DNA of 64,000 bases, taken from Aequorivita echinoideorum (GTDB taxonomy: Bacteria; Bacteroidota; Bacteroidia; Flavobacteriales; Flavobacteriaceae). This document shows, piece after piece, positions 44,821-52,967 of the stretch. The stretch covers positions 62,001 to 126,000 of the forward strand of contig NZ_JAHCTB010000003.1 of NCBI RefSeq assembly GCF_018476645.1, given 5' to 3'. How positions within the stretch are numbered: the first letter of the stretch is position 1; the number at the start of each line of letters is the position of its first letter. The notes beneath the pieces were generated by a model. The model saw only the letters and a program-made list of their open reading frames with translations. It did not search any database and had not been told where the DNA came from. A program made the position numbers and the translations under genes.

Positions 44821-45446
44821 AATAAATGGTCTTTTAATGATTTGAAAATTGCATCGAATACTGAAATATCTTTGGTTTCAGGTAGATGTATTTGAATATT
44901 GTAATGCATCTCTGTAGTTATTTGTTTACTTATAATTTCTCCCAAATTCTTTGAATTTTTGTATTCGGGTTCTTCTTCGGTTTGATATTCCTCTTCTTGA
45001 AGAACTTTCGATAATCCAGTATTTGAAAAATCCGCAATACTGCAAAGTTCTTTAAAAGTTTTAGCCATTAAATCAAGAATATTATCCGTTTTTTTGCCTT
45101 GAAAAATTGTCTTCATTTTATTCTTAACTTCAGTTTTGGTCATATTTTGAGCATTTTTATTTAACTGAAATAAGTCCGAATATGCTTCTTGAATACATTC
45201 CGCCAATATCTTTTTAGTCCTTGATTGGTCAATGAATTCATAATATTTTGAAGTTGGAACTCCATTTCCGTCAAGCAATCCTAAATCCTTAAATAACTTT
45301 AAATACAATCTGTCATTGGTACTTTTGAAACCTAATTGTTCTAAAAAAGCAATCGTAAATTTGTCGGGTGCCTGAGCATTCACAACTGTATCAATAATTG
45401 GATTCAGGTTTTTTGTTGTTTGTAAATAACTTTCAATTAATGACAT
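44817..45446 (-). CDS. DUF5343-family protein
   Basis: 209 residues. The N-terminal DUF5343 signature is clear: YLQTTKNLNPIID, APDKFTIAFLEQLGFKSTND, GLLDGNGVPTSKYYEFIDQS and a helical ADFS region. The C-terminal ~50 residues (NIQIHLPETKDISVFDAIFK) are less conserved. Family members often sit next to HEPN or nuclease genes in defence-type contexts. A DNA- or protein-binding control role for the coupled HEPN protein is inference. No signal peptide. Confidence 0.8.
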   Translation of the reverse strand: MSLIESYLQTTKNLNPIIDTVVNAQAPDKFTIAFLEQLGFKSTNDRLYLKLFKDLGLLDGNGVPTSKYYEFIDQSRTKKILAECIQEAYSDLFQLNKNAQNMTKTEVKNKMKTIFQGKKTDNILDLMAKTFKELCSIADFSNTGLSKVLQEEEYQTEEEPEYKNSKNLGEIISKQITTEMHYNIQIHLPETKDISVFDAIFKSLKDHLL

Positions 45447-45676
45447 ATGTTTATTTTTTTAAATTACTGGCAACATGCTTATATATACATCTTTTAAAAA
45501 TAATGCTGTATATACACCACGGGAACATATTATAATTTTCAAATATTATAGTAAGATCGCTATCGCATGATACAACACACAAAAGCTAATTAATTGGGGG
45601 GAGATTTTCAAATGTAATAATTAATGTGAAATAAATGACAATGAATAATTAACAATGTGAAATTAATAATTACCAA

Positions 45677-45699
45677 GGGAGTGTTCATTAAAGTGTGTC
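45677..45699. repeat. 23-bp dispersed sequence, second copy
   Basis: GGGAGTGTTCATTAAAGTGT plus GTC; one base differs from the copy at 9888-9910. Confidence 0.4.
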
Positions 45700-45822
45700 A
45701 GCGGTTAAAATAGCTTTCTCTAAATCCATTACTACTTTGTTTCATGCTGTGTGCTAAAAGGCGTAACAAAAACACTTTCCCCCACCCTCACCCCACCCAC
45801 CTTCGGAAAAAAGGTGCTTTTT

Positions 45823-45999
45823 CCGAACAACGTCCGAACAAAACTGCCACTATCCCCGAACAAATCCACAAACTACCCGAACAAATCTTGCAATTGTTTG
45901 CAAAAGTGTGCAAATGATTGCAGCGGTACGCAATGGTTGGCATTGGCCTGCAATACGTTGCTAAAGCAAGCAATAACAGGCAATTGTAGGCATACTTTA
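45823..45999. repeat. helically phased repeat array upstream of the DUF6266 gene
   Basis: CCGAACAA occurs at 45823, 45834, 45856 and 45877 (spacing 11, 22, 21 bp). Then GC(A/T) starts every 10 bp from 45890 to 45990: eleven units, 8 of them GCAA or GCAT, with the intervening seven bases freely varied. Such strict 10-11-bp phase places all blocks on one face of the helix. Confidence 0.85.
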
Positions 46000-46070
46000 G
46001 GATGGGCCAACCTGTTAAAATACTTTTGGCTCAATCAATAACTAATGTTTAACCTTTAAAATTTAAAATC

Positions 46071-46715
46071 ATGGGAAAATTTAATGATGGCATCTTTGGT
46101 GCCTTTTCAGGACGGGTAGGTAATGTGGTAGGTGCCAGCTGGCGCGATATGGACGTGCTGCGCAAGCGACCCCGCCGCAAAAAACAGGATCCTAGTGAAA
46201 AACAAATGGAGCAGCGCCTCAAATTTGCCGAGGTGGCAAAGTTTTTAAACCCTATCAAGGAAGTAGTGGGTGCCTATTTTGGCAGGACAGAAAAAAGCAA
46301 ATCGCGCTTTAACCTTGCCACCAGTTACCACCTTAAAAATGCCGTAGTACCCGCACCGGATGGTACGTATTTAATAGATTACCCACGTGTTATGATAAGC
46401 CGGGGCGAACTGCGCGGTATGGAAGAGGGTACCATACAAGCGGCGGCAAACCATGTACTGCAAGTAACATGGGCTGACAATAGTGGGCAGGGTTCTGCAG
46501 CAGGGACTGACCTTCTTGTAGTGGTTGTGTATGAAAGCGACGGCCAGTTTTTCAGCATATACAATCCCGCGGGAACACGTAACGAGGCCACCAAGGCCAT
46601 TACCATGCCGGCCTATTATTTTGGTAAGGAAGTCCACGTTTGGGCGGCTTTTGTTTCAGCAGATAAAAAGGTTTCTTCCATAAGCACTTATTTGGGCCAC
46701 GTAACTGCGCAATAA
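46071..46715 (+). CDS. DUF6266-family protein
   Basis: 214 residues. MGKFNDGIFGAFSGRVGNVV is the N-terminal DUF6266 signature, followed by a basic stretch (RKRPRRKKQDPSEKQMEQRL) and a beta-rich C-terminal half (about 110-214). No signal peptide. Multi-copy in many Bacteroidetes and of unknown function; often located near mobile genes. Here it stands behind the phased repeat and before an excisionase-type HTH gene. Confidence 0.8.
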   Translation: MGKFNDGIFGAFSGRVGNVVGASWRDMDVLRKRPRRKKQDPSEKQMEQRLKFAEVAKFLNPIKEVVGAYFGRTEKSKSRFNLATSYHLKNAVVPAPDGTYLIDYPRVMISRGELRGMEEGTIQAAANHVLQVTWADNSGQGSAAGTDLLVVVVYESDGQFFSIYNPAGTRNEATKAITMPAYYFGKEVHVWAAFVSADKKVSSISTYLGHVTAQ

Positions 46716-46790
46716 TGATCCACAATGCCTTAAAGGTAAAATCCAAAAAGAGCGATGCATCTTTTTGGATTTTTTGTTTTAGGCCCATCC

Positions 46791-47033
46791 TTACTTTTTT
46801 ACCTTGTACCGGTAAATGCAGTTATGATGGCTTTGCTGTTCAATCATTTTATTGATTATTTTTTCTGAGTAGTAATACGTGCCGCCCATTTTTATAAAGG
46901 GAAGGTATTCCTTTTTGCGCCAGCGGTATAGGCTGCACTTGCTTACGCCAAAGAGAGTCATAAGTTCTTCGTCATTCAATAAACGATTCTTCTTTCCGAA
47001 ACTTTCATTTCCATCGGTAGGTTTTTGTGACAT
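46791..47033 (-). CDS. excisionase/MerR-like helix-turn-helix protein
   Basis: 80 residues. LLNDEELMTLFGVSKCSLYRWRKKEYLPFIKMGGTYYYSEKII is a complete HTH_17-type fold, with the recognition helix near SKCSLYRWRK and the wing GGTYYYS. Such proteins are recombination directionality factors or small regulators of mobile elements. No integrase is in the window. Convergent with the DUF6266 gene. Confidence 0.85.
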   Translation of the reverse strand: MSQKPTDGNESFGKKNRLLNDEELMTLFGVSKCSLYRWRKKEYLPFIKMGGTYYYSEKIINKMIEQQSHHNCIYRYKVKK

Positions 47034-47237
47034 ACATGATAAGATTTAGATAACGGGGAGGGCGCTAATGTAAAAAATATTCTTAAATTAATGTTAATTA
47101 CATAACTTTTTTAGTTGTGACGTAGCATAAATTTAATTTGAAAAGGTTTACAGCAACTATTTAGCAATGCTGGTTGCTTGAAAGAAATTATTATAATCAA
47201 AAATTATCTTGATAATAATCGGGAATGTATGTTTAAT

Positions 47238-47268
47238 AAAAAAGGCGATTCAGAGATGAATTGCCTTA
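47238..47268. terminator. terminator hairpin, middle copy
   Basis: AAAAAAGGCGATTCAGAGAT followed by GAATTGCCTTAT; nearly identical to the hairpin at 43236. It lies beyond the stop of the kinase-like pseudogene. Confidence 0.75.
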
Positions 47269-47317
47269 TAAAAATAAAAAGTGAAAAAAATCAATCAAAC
47301 CACTAGTCTTATTTGGT

Positions 47318-47961
47318 TTAAGATTTACAAAAAATATCGTTGTTGATAAAAAATACTGTATCAATAAAATATAAGATTCCCGTGTTGGCTAGTACATTTT
47401 CATCGTGCAAATCTTCTATTATAATTCCCAATTCTGAGTGAAAATAATCGTTACGCCTAATATTAACAAATCCATTGGCGCTCATAAATTCTCTAACCAA
47501 GGTTAAATCCGTAATACTGTCTGCAATTACAAAAGGTTGCTGAACTACTGCATAAAGCGTTTCATCTATAATATAAAATCCATTTAGATTATAGGCCGTA
47601 TCCGAAAAGAAATAATTATGCAAAGCAGGTTATGAAAATAGTCTTCCCAAGATGCGTAGTATATAGCATCGTTTAATTTTATTACATCCTTAGCTCCGTG
47701 TATATAAACTTTTTGTTCAGCTCCACTGGAGATAAATTTATTTTTAGAAATAGAATCCACAAATAATCCGTGCCTTTCTGCAAAAGCAATTAATCTCTTT
47801 GTTTTTTCAGCTTTGTGTTCGTGTTTCTCCTCAGCCATTGGGCTTGTTCTTTTGCCACTTCTAAGGTAACTGGAGATTGTCTGGATAAGCGCATCGTAGC
47901 TTGCGCCGCTCTTTCCTGAAATGAGATTTTGTAATTCATACTTTGTTTGCTCTAAATCCAT
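47318..47961 (-). pseudogene. kinase-like gene broken by a one-base frameshift
   Basis: Two overlapping frames, 47584-47961 and 47318-47623, read as one protein. The first covers DUF-like helices and FISSGAEQKVYIHGAKDVIK (residues ~75-105, resembling the Lys-bearing strand of a kinase N-lobe). The second continues with IADSITDLTLVREF, then IIIEDLHDENVLANTG and LYFIDTVF, which match a catalytic loop and DFG-like strand of the polyvalent-type kinases of mobile elements. At the join (about 47616-47622) CTTTG needs one more T to restore the frame. Either a real mutation, an error, or -1 slippage. Confidence 0.65.
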
Positions 47962-48094
47962 TTGATTAAAACTGGCTTTCTTAATTTTAAAACCGAAAGT
48001 TTAACTAGCTTTAAATGTAATTCTTTTGCAATGTCTATGCAAATATTCTATTGTAAGGGCCTATTTTGAAATTTCAATAATTATAAATATTCTT

Positions 48095-48127
48095 AAAAAG
48101 ACGATTCATTTCTGAATCGCCTTTTTT
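48095..48127. terminator. terminator hairpin, right island boundary
   Basis: AAAAAGACGATTCA-TTTC-TGAATCGCCTTTTTT; the loop TTTC is the complement of the GAAA loop at 43250, so this copy is inverted relative to the left boundary. It acts as terminator of the minus-strand SDR gene. Confidence 0.85.
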
Positions 48128-48148
48128 GTTTTACTTATTCTGAAAAAA

Positions 48149-48868
48149 TTACTTCGGCGTAGTGGGCCTTACCTCAATTTTGCTGGGCAAGGTGCGCGGG
48201 TTCATTTTCAATAAATCCACAACCATCTGCCCAATGTCCTCTGGCTGGATTTTCCAGGCATCTTTGTCATCGGGTTCATTGCCGTTGAATTGGGTTGAAA
48301 CCGAACCGGGCATAATGGTGCTCATCTTTATTCCATAATCCCGAACGTCCAGCATCGCGGCTTGGGTAAATCCGGTCACTCCAAATTTACTCGCATTGTA
48401 GGCACTGCCGCCTTTAAAGAAATTGGTGCCCGCCAAACTGGAAATGGTAATGTAATATCCTTTAGTTTTTTTCAGTTGGTCCAGCGTGGCTTTTAAGGTA
48501 AAAAATGGCCCGGTAAGATTGGTCTCAATGGTTTCCTGCCATTGTTCGGCGGTCAATTCTTCTACGGAGCCAAAATGCCCAAGACCTGCATTGGCAATCA
48601 CAAAATCGATACTTCCAAATTGTTCCACCGCCTTTGACACTGCTTTTTGCTGGCTGTCATAATTCCGAACATCCGCTTCCACCGCCATCGCCTTGGCACC
48701 ATCGGTTGTATTGCTATTTAATTTTTCGGCTGCCTTTTCAGCGGTTTTCAAGGTTCTTCCGGTGATTACCACATTAATTCCCTCGTTTAAAAGTGCTTCG
48801 GCTATGCCGTATCCTATTCCTTTGGTTCCGCCCGTAATCAGTGCGGTTTTGTTCTTTAGTTTTTCCAT
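48149..48868 (-). CDS. SDR-family NAD(P)-dependent oxidoreductase
   Basis: 239 residues from ATG 48868. An upstream in-frame extension to 48925 is excluded because the -7 element lies at 48886-48893. TGGTKGIGYGIAE binds the dinucleotide, NAG is at VIANAGLG, and the catalytic Ser-Tyr-Lys includes YNASKFG. Classical SDR of the 3-ketoacyl reductase type; substrate unknown. Confidence 0.9.
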   Translation of the reverse strand: MEKLKNKTALITGGTKGIGYGIAEALLNEGINVVITGRTLKTAEKAAEKLNSNTTDGAKAMAVEADVRNYDSQQKAVSKAVEQFGSIDFVIANAGLGHFGSVEELTAEQWQETIETNLTGPFFTLKATLDQLKKTKGYYITISSLAGTNFFKGGSAYNASKFGVTGFTQAAMLDVRDYGIKMSTIMPGSVSTQFNGNEPDDKDAWKIQPEDIGQMVVDLLKMNPRTLPSKIEVRPTTPK

Positions 48869-48885
48869 AAAATTGTTATTTTTCC

Positions 48886-48893
48886 CAAAGTTA
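48886..48893 (-). promoter_or_regulatory. TAnnTTTG -7 element for the SDR gene
   Basis: TAACTTTG on the minus strand; it fixes the start at 48868. Confidence 0.6.
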
Positions 48894-48927
48894 CAAATCA
48901 CGGTCTCCAAACTCCCTAAATTCAACT

Positions 48928-48935
48928 TAAATTTG
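48928..48935 (+). promoter_or_regulatory. TAnnTTTG -7 element for the dipeptidase gene
   Basis: TAAATTTG ends 4 bp before the ATG at 48940, leaving almost no leader, so the mRNA may be leaderless. Confidence 0.5.
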
Positions 48936-48939
48936 AACG

Positions 48940-49554
48940 ATGAAATTAACAGCCCTGCTCCTATTCCTTCTCATTTCTTTGAATTTTTCTTCGGAAGAAA
49001 ATCCGCAGGAGCAGTTGGTGGATATGGCTGAACTTTCTACTGAATTCAGCTATGAAATCCGCTACGCCACCCCCAACAATTTTATAGGCGAAACATTGTA
49101 CGATTGTCCAAAGTGCCTTTTGCGCCCCGAAGTTGCCGAAGCGCTTTTGCAAGCCAACCAATATTTCTGTGAAAAGGGATACCGCATAAAATTTTACGAT
49201 TGCTACCGACCGCTGGATGTGCAAAAGAAAATGTGGGCCAAAGTACCTCGTGCCACATACGTGGGCAATCCCTACGGCAACGGCTCCATCCACAACCGCG
49301 CGGCTGCGGTGGACCTAACGCTGGAGACGCTGGATGGCTGTTATGTGGAAATGGGCAGCGATTATGATTATTTTGGCCGTGAGGCGCACATTGACAATTA
49401 TAATTTTTCAAAGGAAATTCTTGCAAATAGAAAGTTGCTTTTTGATGGAATGCGAAAGTTTGGTTTCAGCACCATCCGTACTGAGTGGTGGCATTTCAGC
49501 TTCAAAAAGAACTATGCTTTTAAAGTGCTGAATATTCCCTTTCCCTGCGAATGA
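48940..49554 (+). CDS. D-Ala-D-Ala dipeptidase-like protein (peptidase M15D, VanX/DdpX-like)
   Basis: 204 residues. Short signal peptide (LLLFLLISLNFSS). Zinc ligands His118 and Asp125 in SIHNRAAAVDLTL and His185 in EWWHFSF, with catalytic Glu182 and substrate-binding Arg90 in CYRPLD. The full VanX set is present, so it should cleave D-Ala-D-Ala, either to recycle peptidoglycan dipeptide or to use it as nutrient. No vanA/vanH partner is near, so glycopeptide resistance is not suggested. Periplasmic. Confidence 0.9.
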   Translation: MKLTALLLFLLISLNFSSEENPQEQLVDMAELSTEFSYEIRYATPNNFIGETLYDCPKCLLRPEVAEALLQANQYFCEKGYRIKFYDCYRPLDVQKKMWAKVPRATYVGNPYGNGSIHNRAAAVDLTLETLDGCYVEMGSDYDYFGREAHIDNYNFSKEILANRKLLFDGMRKFGFSTIRTEWWHFSFKKNYAFKVLNIPFPCE

Positions 49555-49615
49555 TTTAATACTTCATTAATAGCCATTCCTATTCATTCATTGTAACTTT
49601 AGAAAAAAATTTATA

Positions 49616-50356
49616 ATGAAAAACAAAACAGTTATAGTTACTGGAGCTGGATCCGGAATTGGAAGGGCAATTTCACATAAATTTGCCGAAAATGGTGCTA
49701 ACGTTGTAGTTTCAGACATTGATGAAGAAGCTGGAAATAAGGTTGTAAACGAAATAACCGATAAGAAAGGTTCGGCAATTTTTATAAAGGCAGATACTTC
49801 AAAAGCCGAAGAAAATGAAAATCTAGTAAAGAAAACCGTTGAGAAATTCGGAAATCTGCATTATGCCGTCAACAATGCCGGGATAGGCGGCGAAATGGCA
49901 ATAACGGCCGATTACTCCCCTGAAAGTTGGGAAAAGGTAATTGCCATAAATTTAAGCGGGGTTTTCTATGGAACACAATCCCAAATTCCCGCAATTTTGA
50001 AAAGCGGAGGTGGTGCCATCGTTAATATGTCGTCCATTTTGGGTAGCGTAGGTTCTGCAAATTCCGTAGCGTACGTTGCCGCAAAACACGGCGTTGTAGG
50101 GCTTACCAAAACTGCGGCAATTGAATACGCAAAAGAAAACATACGAATTAATGCCGTAGGTCCGGGCTATATTTCCACACCGCTCCTCGAACAGTTGGAT
50201 CAAGAGCAAAAAGATGCGCTAATAGAAAAACACCCGATGGGCAGGCTCGGAAAACCTGAGGAGGTTGCCAATCTGGTTTTTTGGCTGTGCAGTGATGAAG
50301 CCAGTTTTGTTACCGGCTCCTACCATTTGGTAGATGGCGGTTACACGGCTCCATAA
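49616..50356 (+). CDS. SDR-family oxidoreductase (glucose-1-dehydrogenase-like)
   Basis: 246 residues. TGAGSGIGRAI at 9-19, NNAGIGG near 89, catalytic Ser and Tyr-x3-Lys in YVAAKHG, and C-terminal SYHLVDGGYTAP. An Asp at the end of strand 2 (VVSDIDEEA) favours NAD over NADP. Substrate unknown. Stop 4 bp from the convergent MscS stop. Confidence 0.9.
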   Translation: MKNKTVIVTGAGSGIGRAISHKFAENGANVVVSDIDEEAGNKVVNEITDKKGSAIFIKADTSKAEENENLVKKTVEKFGNLHYAVNNAGIGGEMAITADYSPESWEKVIAINLSGVFYGTQSQIPAILKSGGGAIVNMSSILGSVGSANSVAYVAAKHGVVGLTKTAAIEYAKENIRINAVGPGYISTPLLEQLDQEQKDALIEKHPMGRLGKPEEVANLVFWLCSDEASFVTGSYHLVDGGYTAP

Positions 50357-50360
50357 CTAG

Positions 50361-51290
50361 TTAATCAGAAATACGATCCTTTTTTAATCCGCCCTCGTGG
50401 CGGATTTTTACTGGAATGGCATCTTCGGTTCCGTAGATTTTAAGTTCCTTGATGTCTGCGGGCAGATTGAAACCAGCCGCTGCCAATTTCTCCTTGATTT
50501 CTTTTATAATAATTCCGCGAAGTACTAGGGAGGCGCGGCGATAATCCTTGGTATCTACCCAGAAAAAGACTTTCAGGTTTACCGTACTTGCCGCGAGTTC
50601 GTCCTCAATCACAAAATTTTCGTGCAATGCATCGTGCACAATCTCGGTATTTAAATCCAGAATATTCTGTATCAATGCTTTTGCGCCCTCAATTTCATCT
50701 TCATAACCAATTCCCACAACAAATTCAACTCTATAAAAGCCATCGGCGGTATAGTTGGCCACGGGTTTGGTAAGCACATCGCTATTGGGAATGTAGATAT
50801 CCCGCCCATCAAAGGTTTTGATGTGTGAATAGCGAAAACTCAGTTCTTTTACCTTTCCGAATATATCATCAATTTTTATGGTATCATCTATATTGAAAGG
50901 TCTGTTGAAGGCTAGGATTATTCCCGCTAGGAAATTTTTCCCAATATCCTGAAAGGCAAATCCCAGAATGATGGCTCCCCCACCCACTGCGGTCAAAAGT
51001 CCTGTTGCCACACCGTTTAACCCTGCAACCTGTAGCGCCAGCATAATTGCGATAATTACCAAAATAATTTTTATGGCTTGCGCAAGAAAGCGCGCCATCA
51101 GCGGATCTTCGGCTTTTTTAAGAATTCTTCTTTTATAGAAATTGGTTATAAGCTGGGCAATGAGAATTCCGGCGATAATAACGAAAATGCCCAACGCAAT
51201 GCGCGGCAGTACGCTCAGGAGTTTTTCATAATAATTATCCAATGATTTGAGAATGGTTGTTTCAGGGGATTCTTGTAGAAGTGCAAACAT
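50361..51290 (-). CDS. MscS-family mechanosensitive channel
   Basis: 309 residues. Membrane segments at about 25-115; the TM3 pore segment GVATGLLTAVGGGAIILGFAF is glycine-rich, followed by GKNFLAGIILAFNRPFNIDD and the beta domain IYIPNSDVL. Second MscS gene of the window, diverged from the one at 40.6 kb. Single gene, divergent from the DUF3817 gene. Confidence 0.9.
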   Translation of the reverse strand: MFALLQESPETTILKSLDNYYEKLLSVLPRIALGIFVIIAGILIAQLITNFYKRRILKKAEDPLMARFLAQAIKIILVIIAIMLALQVAGLNGVATGLLTAVGGGAIILGFAFQDIGKNFLAGIILAFNRPFNIDDTIKIDDIFGKVKELSFRYSHIKTFDGRDIYIPNSDVLTKPVANYTADGFYRVEFVVGIGYEDEIEGAKALIQNILDLNTEIVHDALHENFVIEDELAASTVNLKVFFWVDTKDYRRASLVLRGIIIKEIKEKLAAAGFNLPADIKELKIYGTEDAIPVKIRHEGGLKKDRISD

Positions 51291-51392
51291 AGAGATTTTT
51301 TGATTTCAATAAATATAGCGTACTTCGTATAAAGTCTATTCGCTTTTTCATATAAAATATTCATAAAAATATAGCATCCCAACTTCAACGTG

Positions 51393-51400
51393 TATCTTTG
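51393..51400 (+). promoter_or_regulatory. TAnnTTTG -7 element for the DUF3817 gene
   Basis: TATCTTTG; with transcription beginning a few bases on, the gene has a very short leader or starts at GTG 51418. Confidence 0.5.
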
Positions 51401-51408
51401 CAGAAACT

Positions 51409-51696
51409 TTGAAAACTGTGGAACTTTCAGTAAAATCATTCAAAATTATAAGCATTTTAGAAGCCGTATCCTTTTTAGTATTGCTATTGATAGCAATGCC
51501 CCTAAAATATATGTTTGAAATGCCACAAATGGTTCAGGTAGTAGGGATGGCGCACGGAATTTTGTTCATTCTATATTTGGGCGGTGCCATTTATATGTAT
51601 AAAAAATTGAATTGGTCTATTGGCACGCTCTTCATTGCGGTGCTATGTTCCATTATACCATTTGGTCCTTTCTACGTTGAAAAGAAATTCCTCTAA
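51409..51696 (+). CDS. DUF3817-domain integral membrane protein
   Basis: 95 residues from TTG 51409, or 92 from GTG 51418; no ATG exists at this end. Three membrane segments; FEMPQMVQVVGMAHGILFIL is the conserved DUF3817 core with its His. The family is of unknown function and usually adjacent to transporters. The TAATG overlap (51694-51698) couples it to the MscS gene behind it. Confidence 0.85.
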   Translation: MKTVELSVKSFKIISILEAVSFLVLLLIAMPLKYMFEMPQMVQVVGMAHGILFILYLGGAIYMYKKLNWSIGTLFIAVLCSIIPFGPFYVEKKFL

Positions 51697-52967
51697 TGAA
51701 TACGGAAACCATTCAAGAATATAGTTGTATTCTTCAATACTACCTTATAAATCAAGGTATGGCATTGCAATGGGCCATATTTGTGAATGTGGTGGTCAAT
51801 TGTGTCATTGTTCTTATTTTCATTAATCTGCTTGATGTTGTTCTTCGCAAATTTGTGGTGGAAGCTTTCAAGGCATTCAGCAATAAAACCACCACTACCT
51901 TTGATGATTATTTGGTAACGAGCAATTTCCCACGATACATCGCGCATACCATTCCGCTTGCAATTGTTTGGTATTTAATCCCAATAATTTTTCTTGAATC
52001 CCAATTGATTACCCGTTTGCTTTTAGTTGCAGCAAATGTTTACTTGATTATACTTAGTGTTTTAATTTTCAGAAGTATACTTAGAACTTCCAGACGCTTT
52101 ATGGCGGAGTCTGAAAAGTTTAGGGATAAACCTCTGGAGAGTTATGTTCAGGTAATGATGATTTTTGCATGGGGCGTCGGTATTTTTCTTATTATCCAAG
52201 AGTTGACCGGATATTCCGTGATAAGTCTGGCAACTTTGGGAGCCGCCTCTGCGGTGCTTCTTCTTATTTTTAGGGATACCATTTTGGGATTTGTGGCAAG
52301 CATTCAAGTTTCGGTAAATGATATTGTGCGCATTGGGGACTGGATAACCTTCAGCAAATTTGGTGCAGATGGGTATGTAACCGAAATAAACCTCGCCACG
52401 GTGCGCGTACAGAATTTTGACAATACATTCACCACGATCCCAACATATAGCCTAATTGCAGATTCCTTTCAAAACTGGCGCGGGATGCAGGATAGTGCTG
52501 GGAGACGCATAAAGCGGGCAATTTATATCAAGCAATCTTCCATAAAATTTCTATCGGAAGCGGAAATTGAGAAGCTGAAAAAAATACAATTGATAAAACC
52601 CTATTTGGAACACCGCCAAAAGGAAGTGGAAAAATTTAACAGGCAGAGTGAAGCCGACAAGGCGCTTTTGATAAATGGAAAGAACCAAACAAATTTGGGC
52701 GTATTCCGCTATTATGCCGATGCTTTTTTAAATGAAAATTCAGCAATAAACAAAGATCTTTTTATGATGGTGCGGCATTTGGCGCCAACGGATAAAGGCA
52801 TTCCCATAGAAATCTTTTGCTTCAGTTATGATAAGCAATGGGAAAATTACGAACACATTCAGGCAGATATTTTTGACCATTTGTTAGCTTCCATCCCCTA
52901 TTTCGATCTTGAAATATTTGAATTGCCCACAGGAAAGGATTTGCATCATTTCCCGAACAAGGAATAA
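51696..52967 (+). CDS. MscS-family mechanosensitive channel (YbdG-like)
   Basis: 423 residues, with a longer N-terminal membrane domain (five segments) than the other two MscS proteins, as in YbdG/MscM. The pore helix is ATLGAASAVLLLIFRDTILG. A beta domain follows (VNDIVRIGDWITFSKFGADG, TTIPTYSLI), then a long C-terminal domain. Starts by a one-base overlap with the DUF3817 stop. Confidence 0.9.
   Translation: MNTETIQEYSCILQYYLINQGMALQWAIFVNVVVNCVIVLIFINLLDVVLRKFVVEAFKAFSNKTTTTFDDYLVTSNFPRYIAHTIPLAIVWYLIPIIFLESQLITRLLLVAANVYLIILSVLIFRSILRTSRRFMAESEKFRDKPLESYVQVMMIFAWGVGIFLIIQELTGYSVISLATLGAASAVLLLIFRDTILGFVASIQVSVNDIVRIGDWITFSKFGADGYVTEINLATVRVQNFDNTFTTIPTYSLIADSFQNWRGMQDSAGRRIKRAIYIKQSSIKFLSEAEIEKLKKIQLIKPYLEHRQKEVEKFNRQSEADKALLINGKNQTNLGVFRYYADAFLNENSAINKDLFMMVRHLAPTDKGIPIEIFCFSYDKQWENYEHIQADIFDHLLASIPYFDLEIFELPTGKDLHHFPNKE

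Larger units (their letters stand above)
45447..46070. other. 624-bp regulatory-looking gap
   Basis: Holds an IS-end-like 23-mer (45677-45699), CCGAACAA blocks (45823-45884), the 10-bp phased GCA array (45890-45999) and the DUF6266 start region. A 96-codon plus-strand frame across it is composition-driven. Confidence 0.6.

Noticed and set aside
45751-46041. 96-codon plus-strand frame over the phased array
   Set aside because: The amino-acid sequence merely follows the CCGAACAA and GCAA repeats; the constraint is at 10-bp, not 3-bp, intervals.
48940-49554. Vancomycin resistance function
   Set aside because: The VanX-like enzyme has a signal peptide and no VanA/VanH/VanS/VanR partners, so peptidoglycan recycling or nutrition is more likely.
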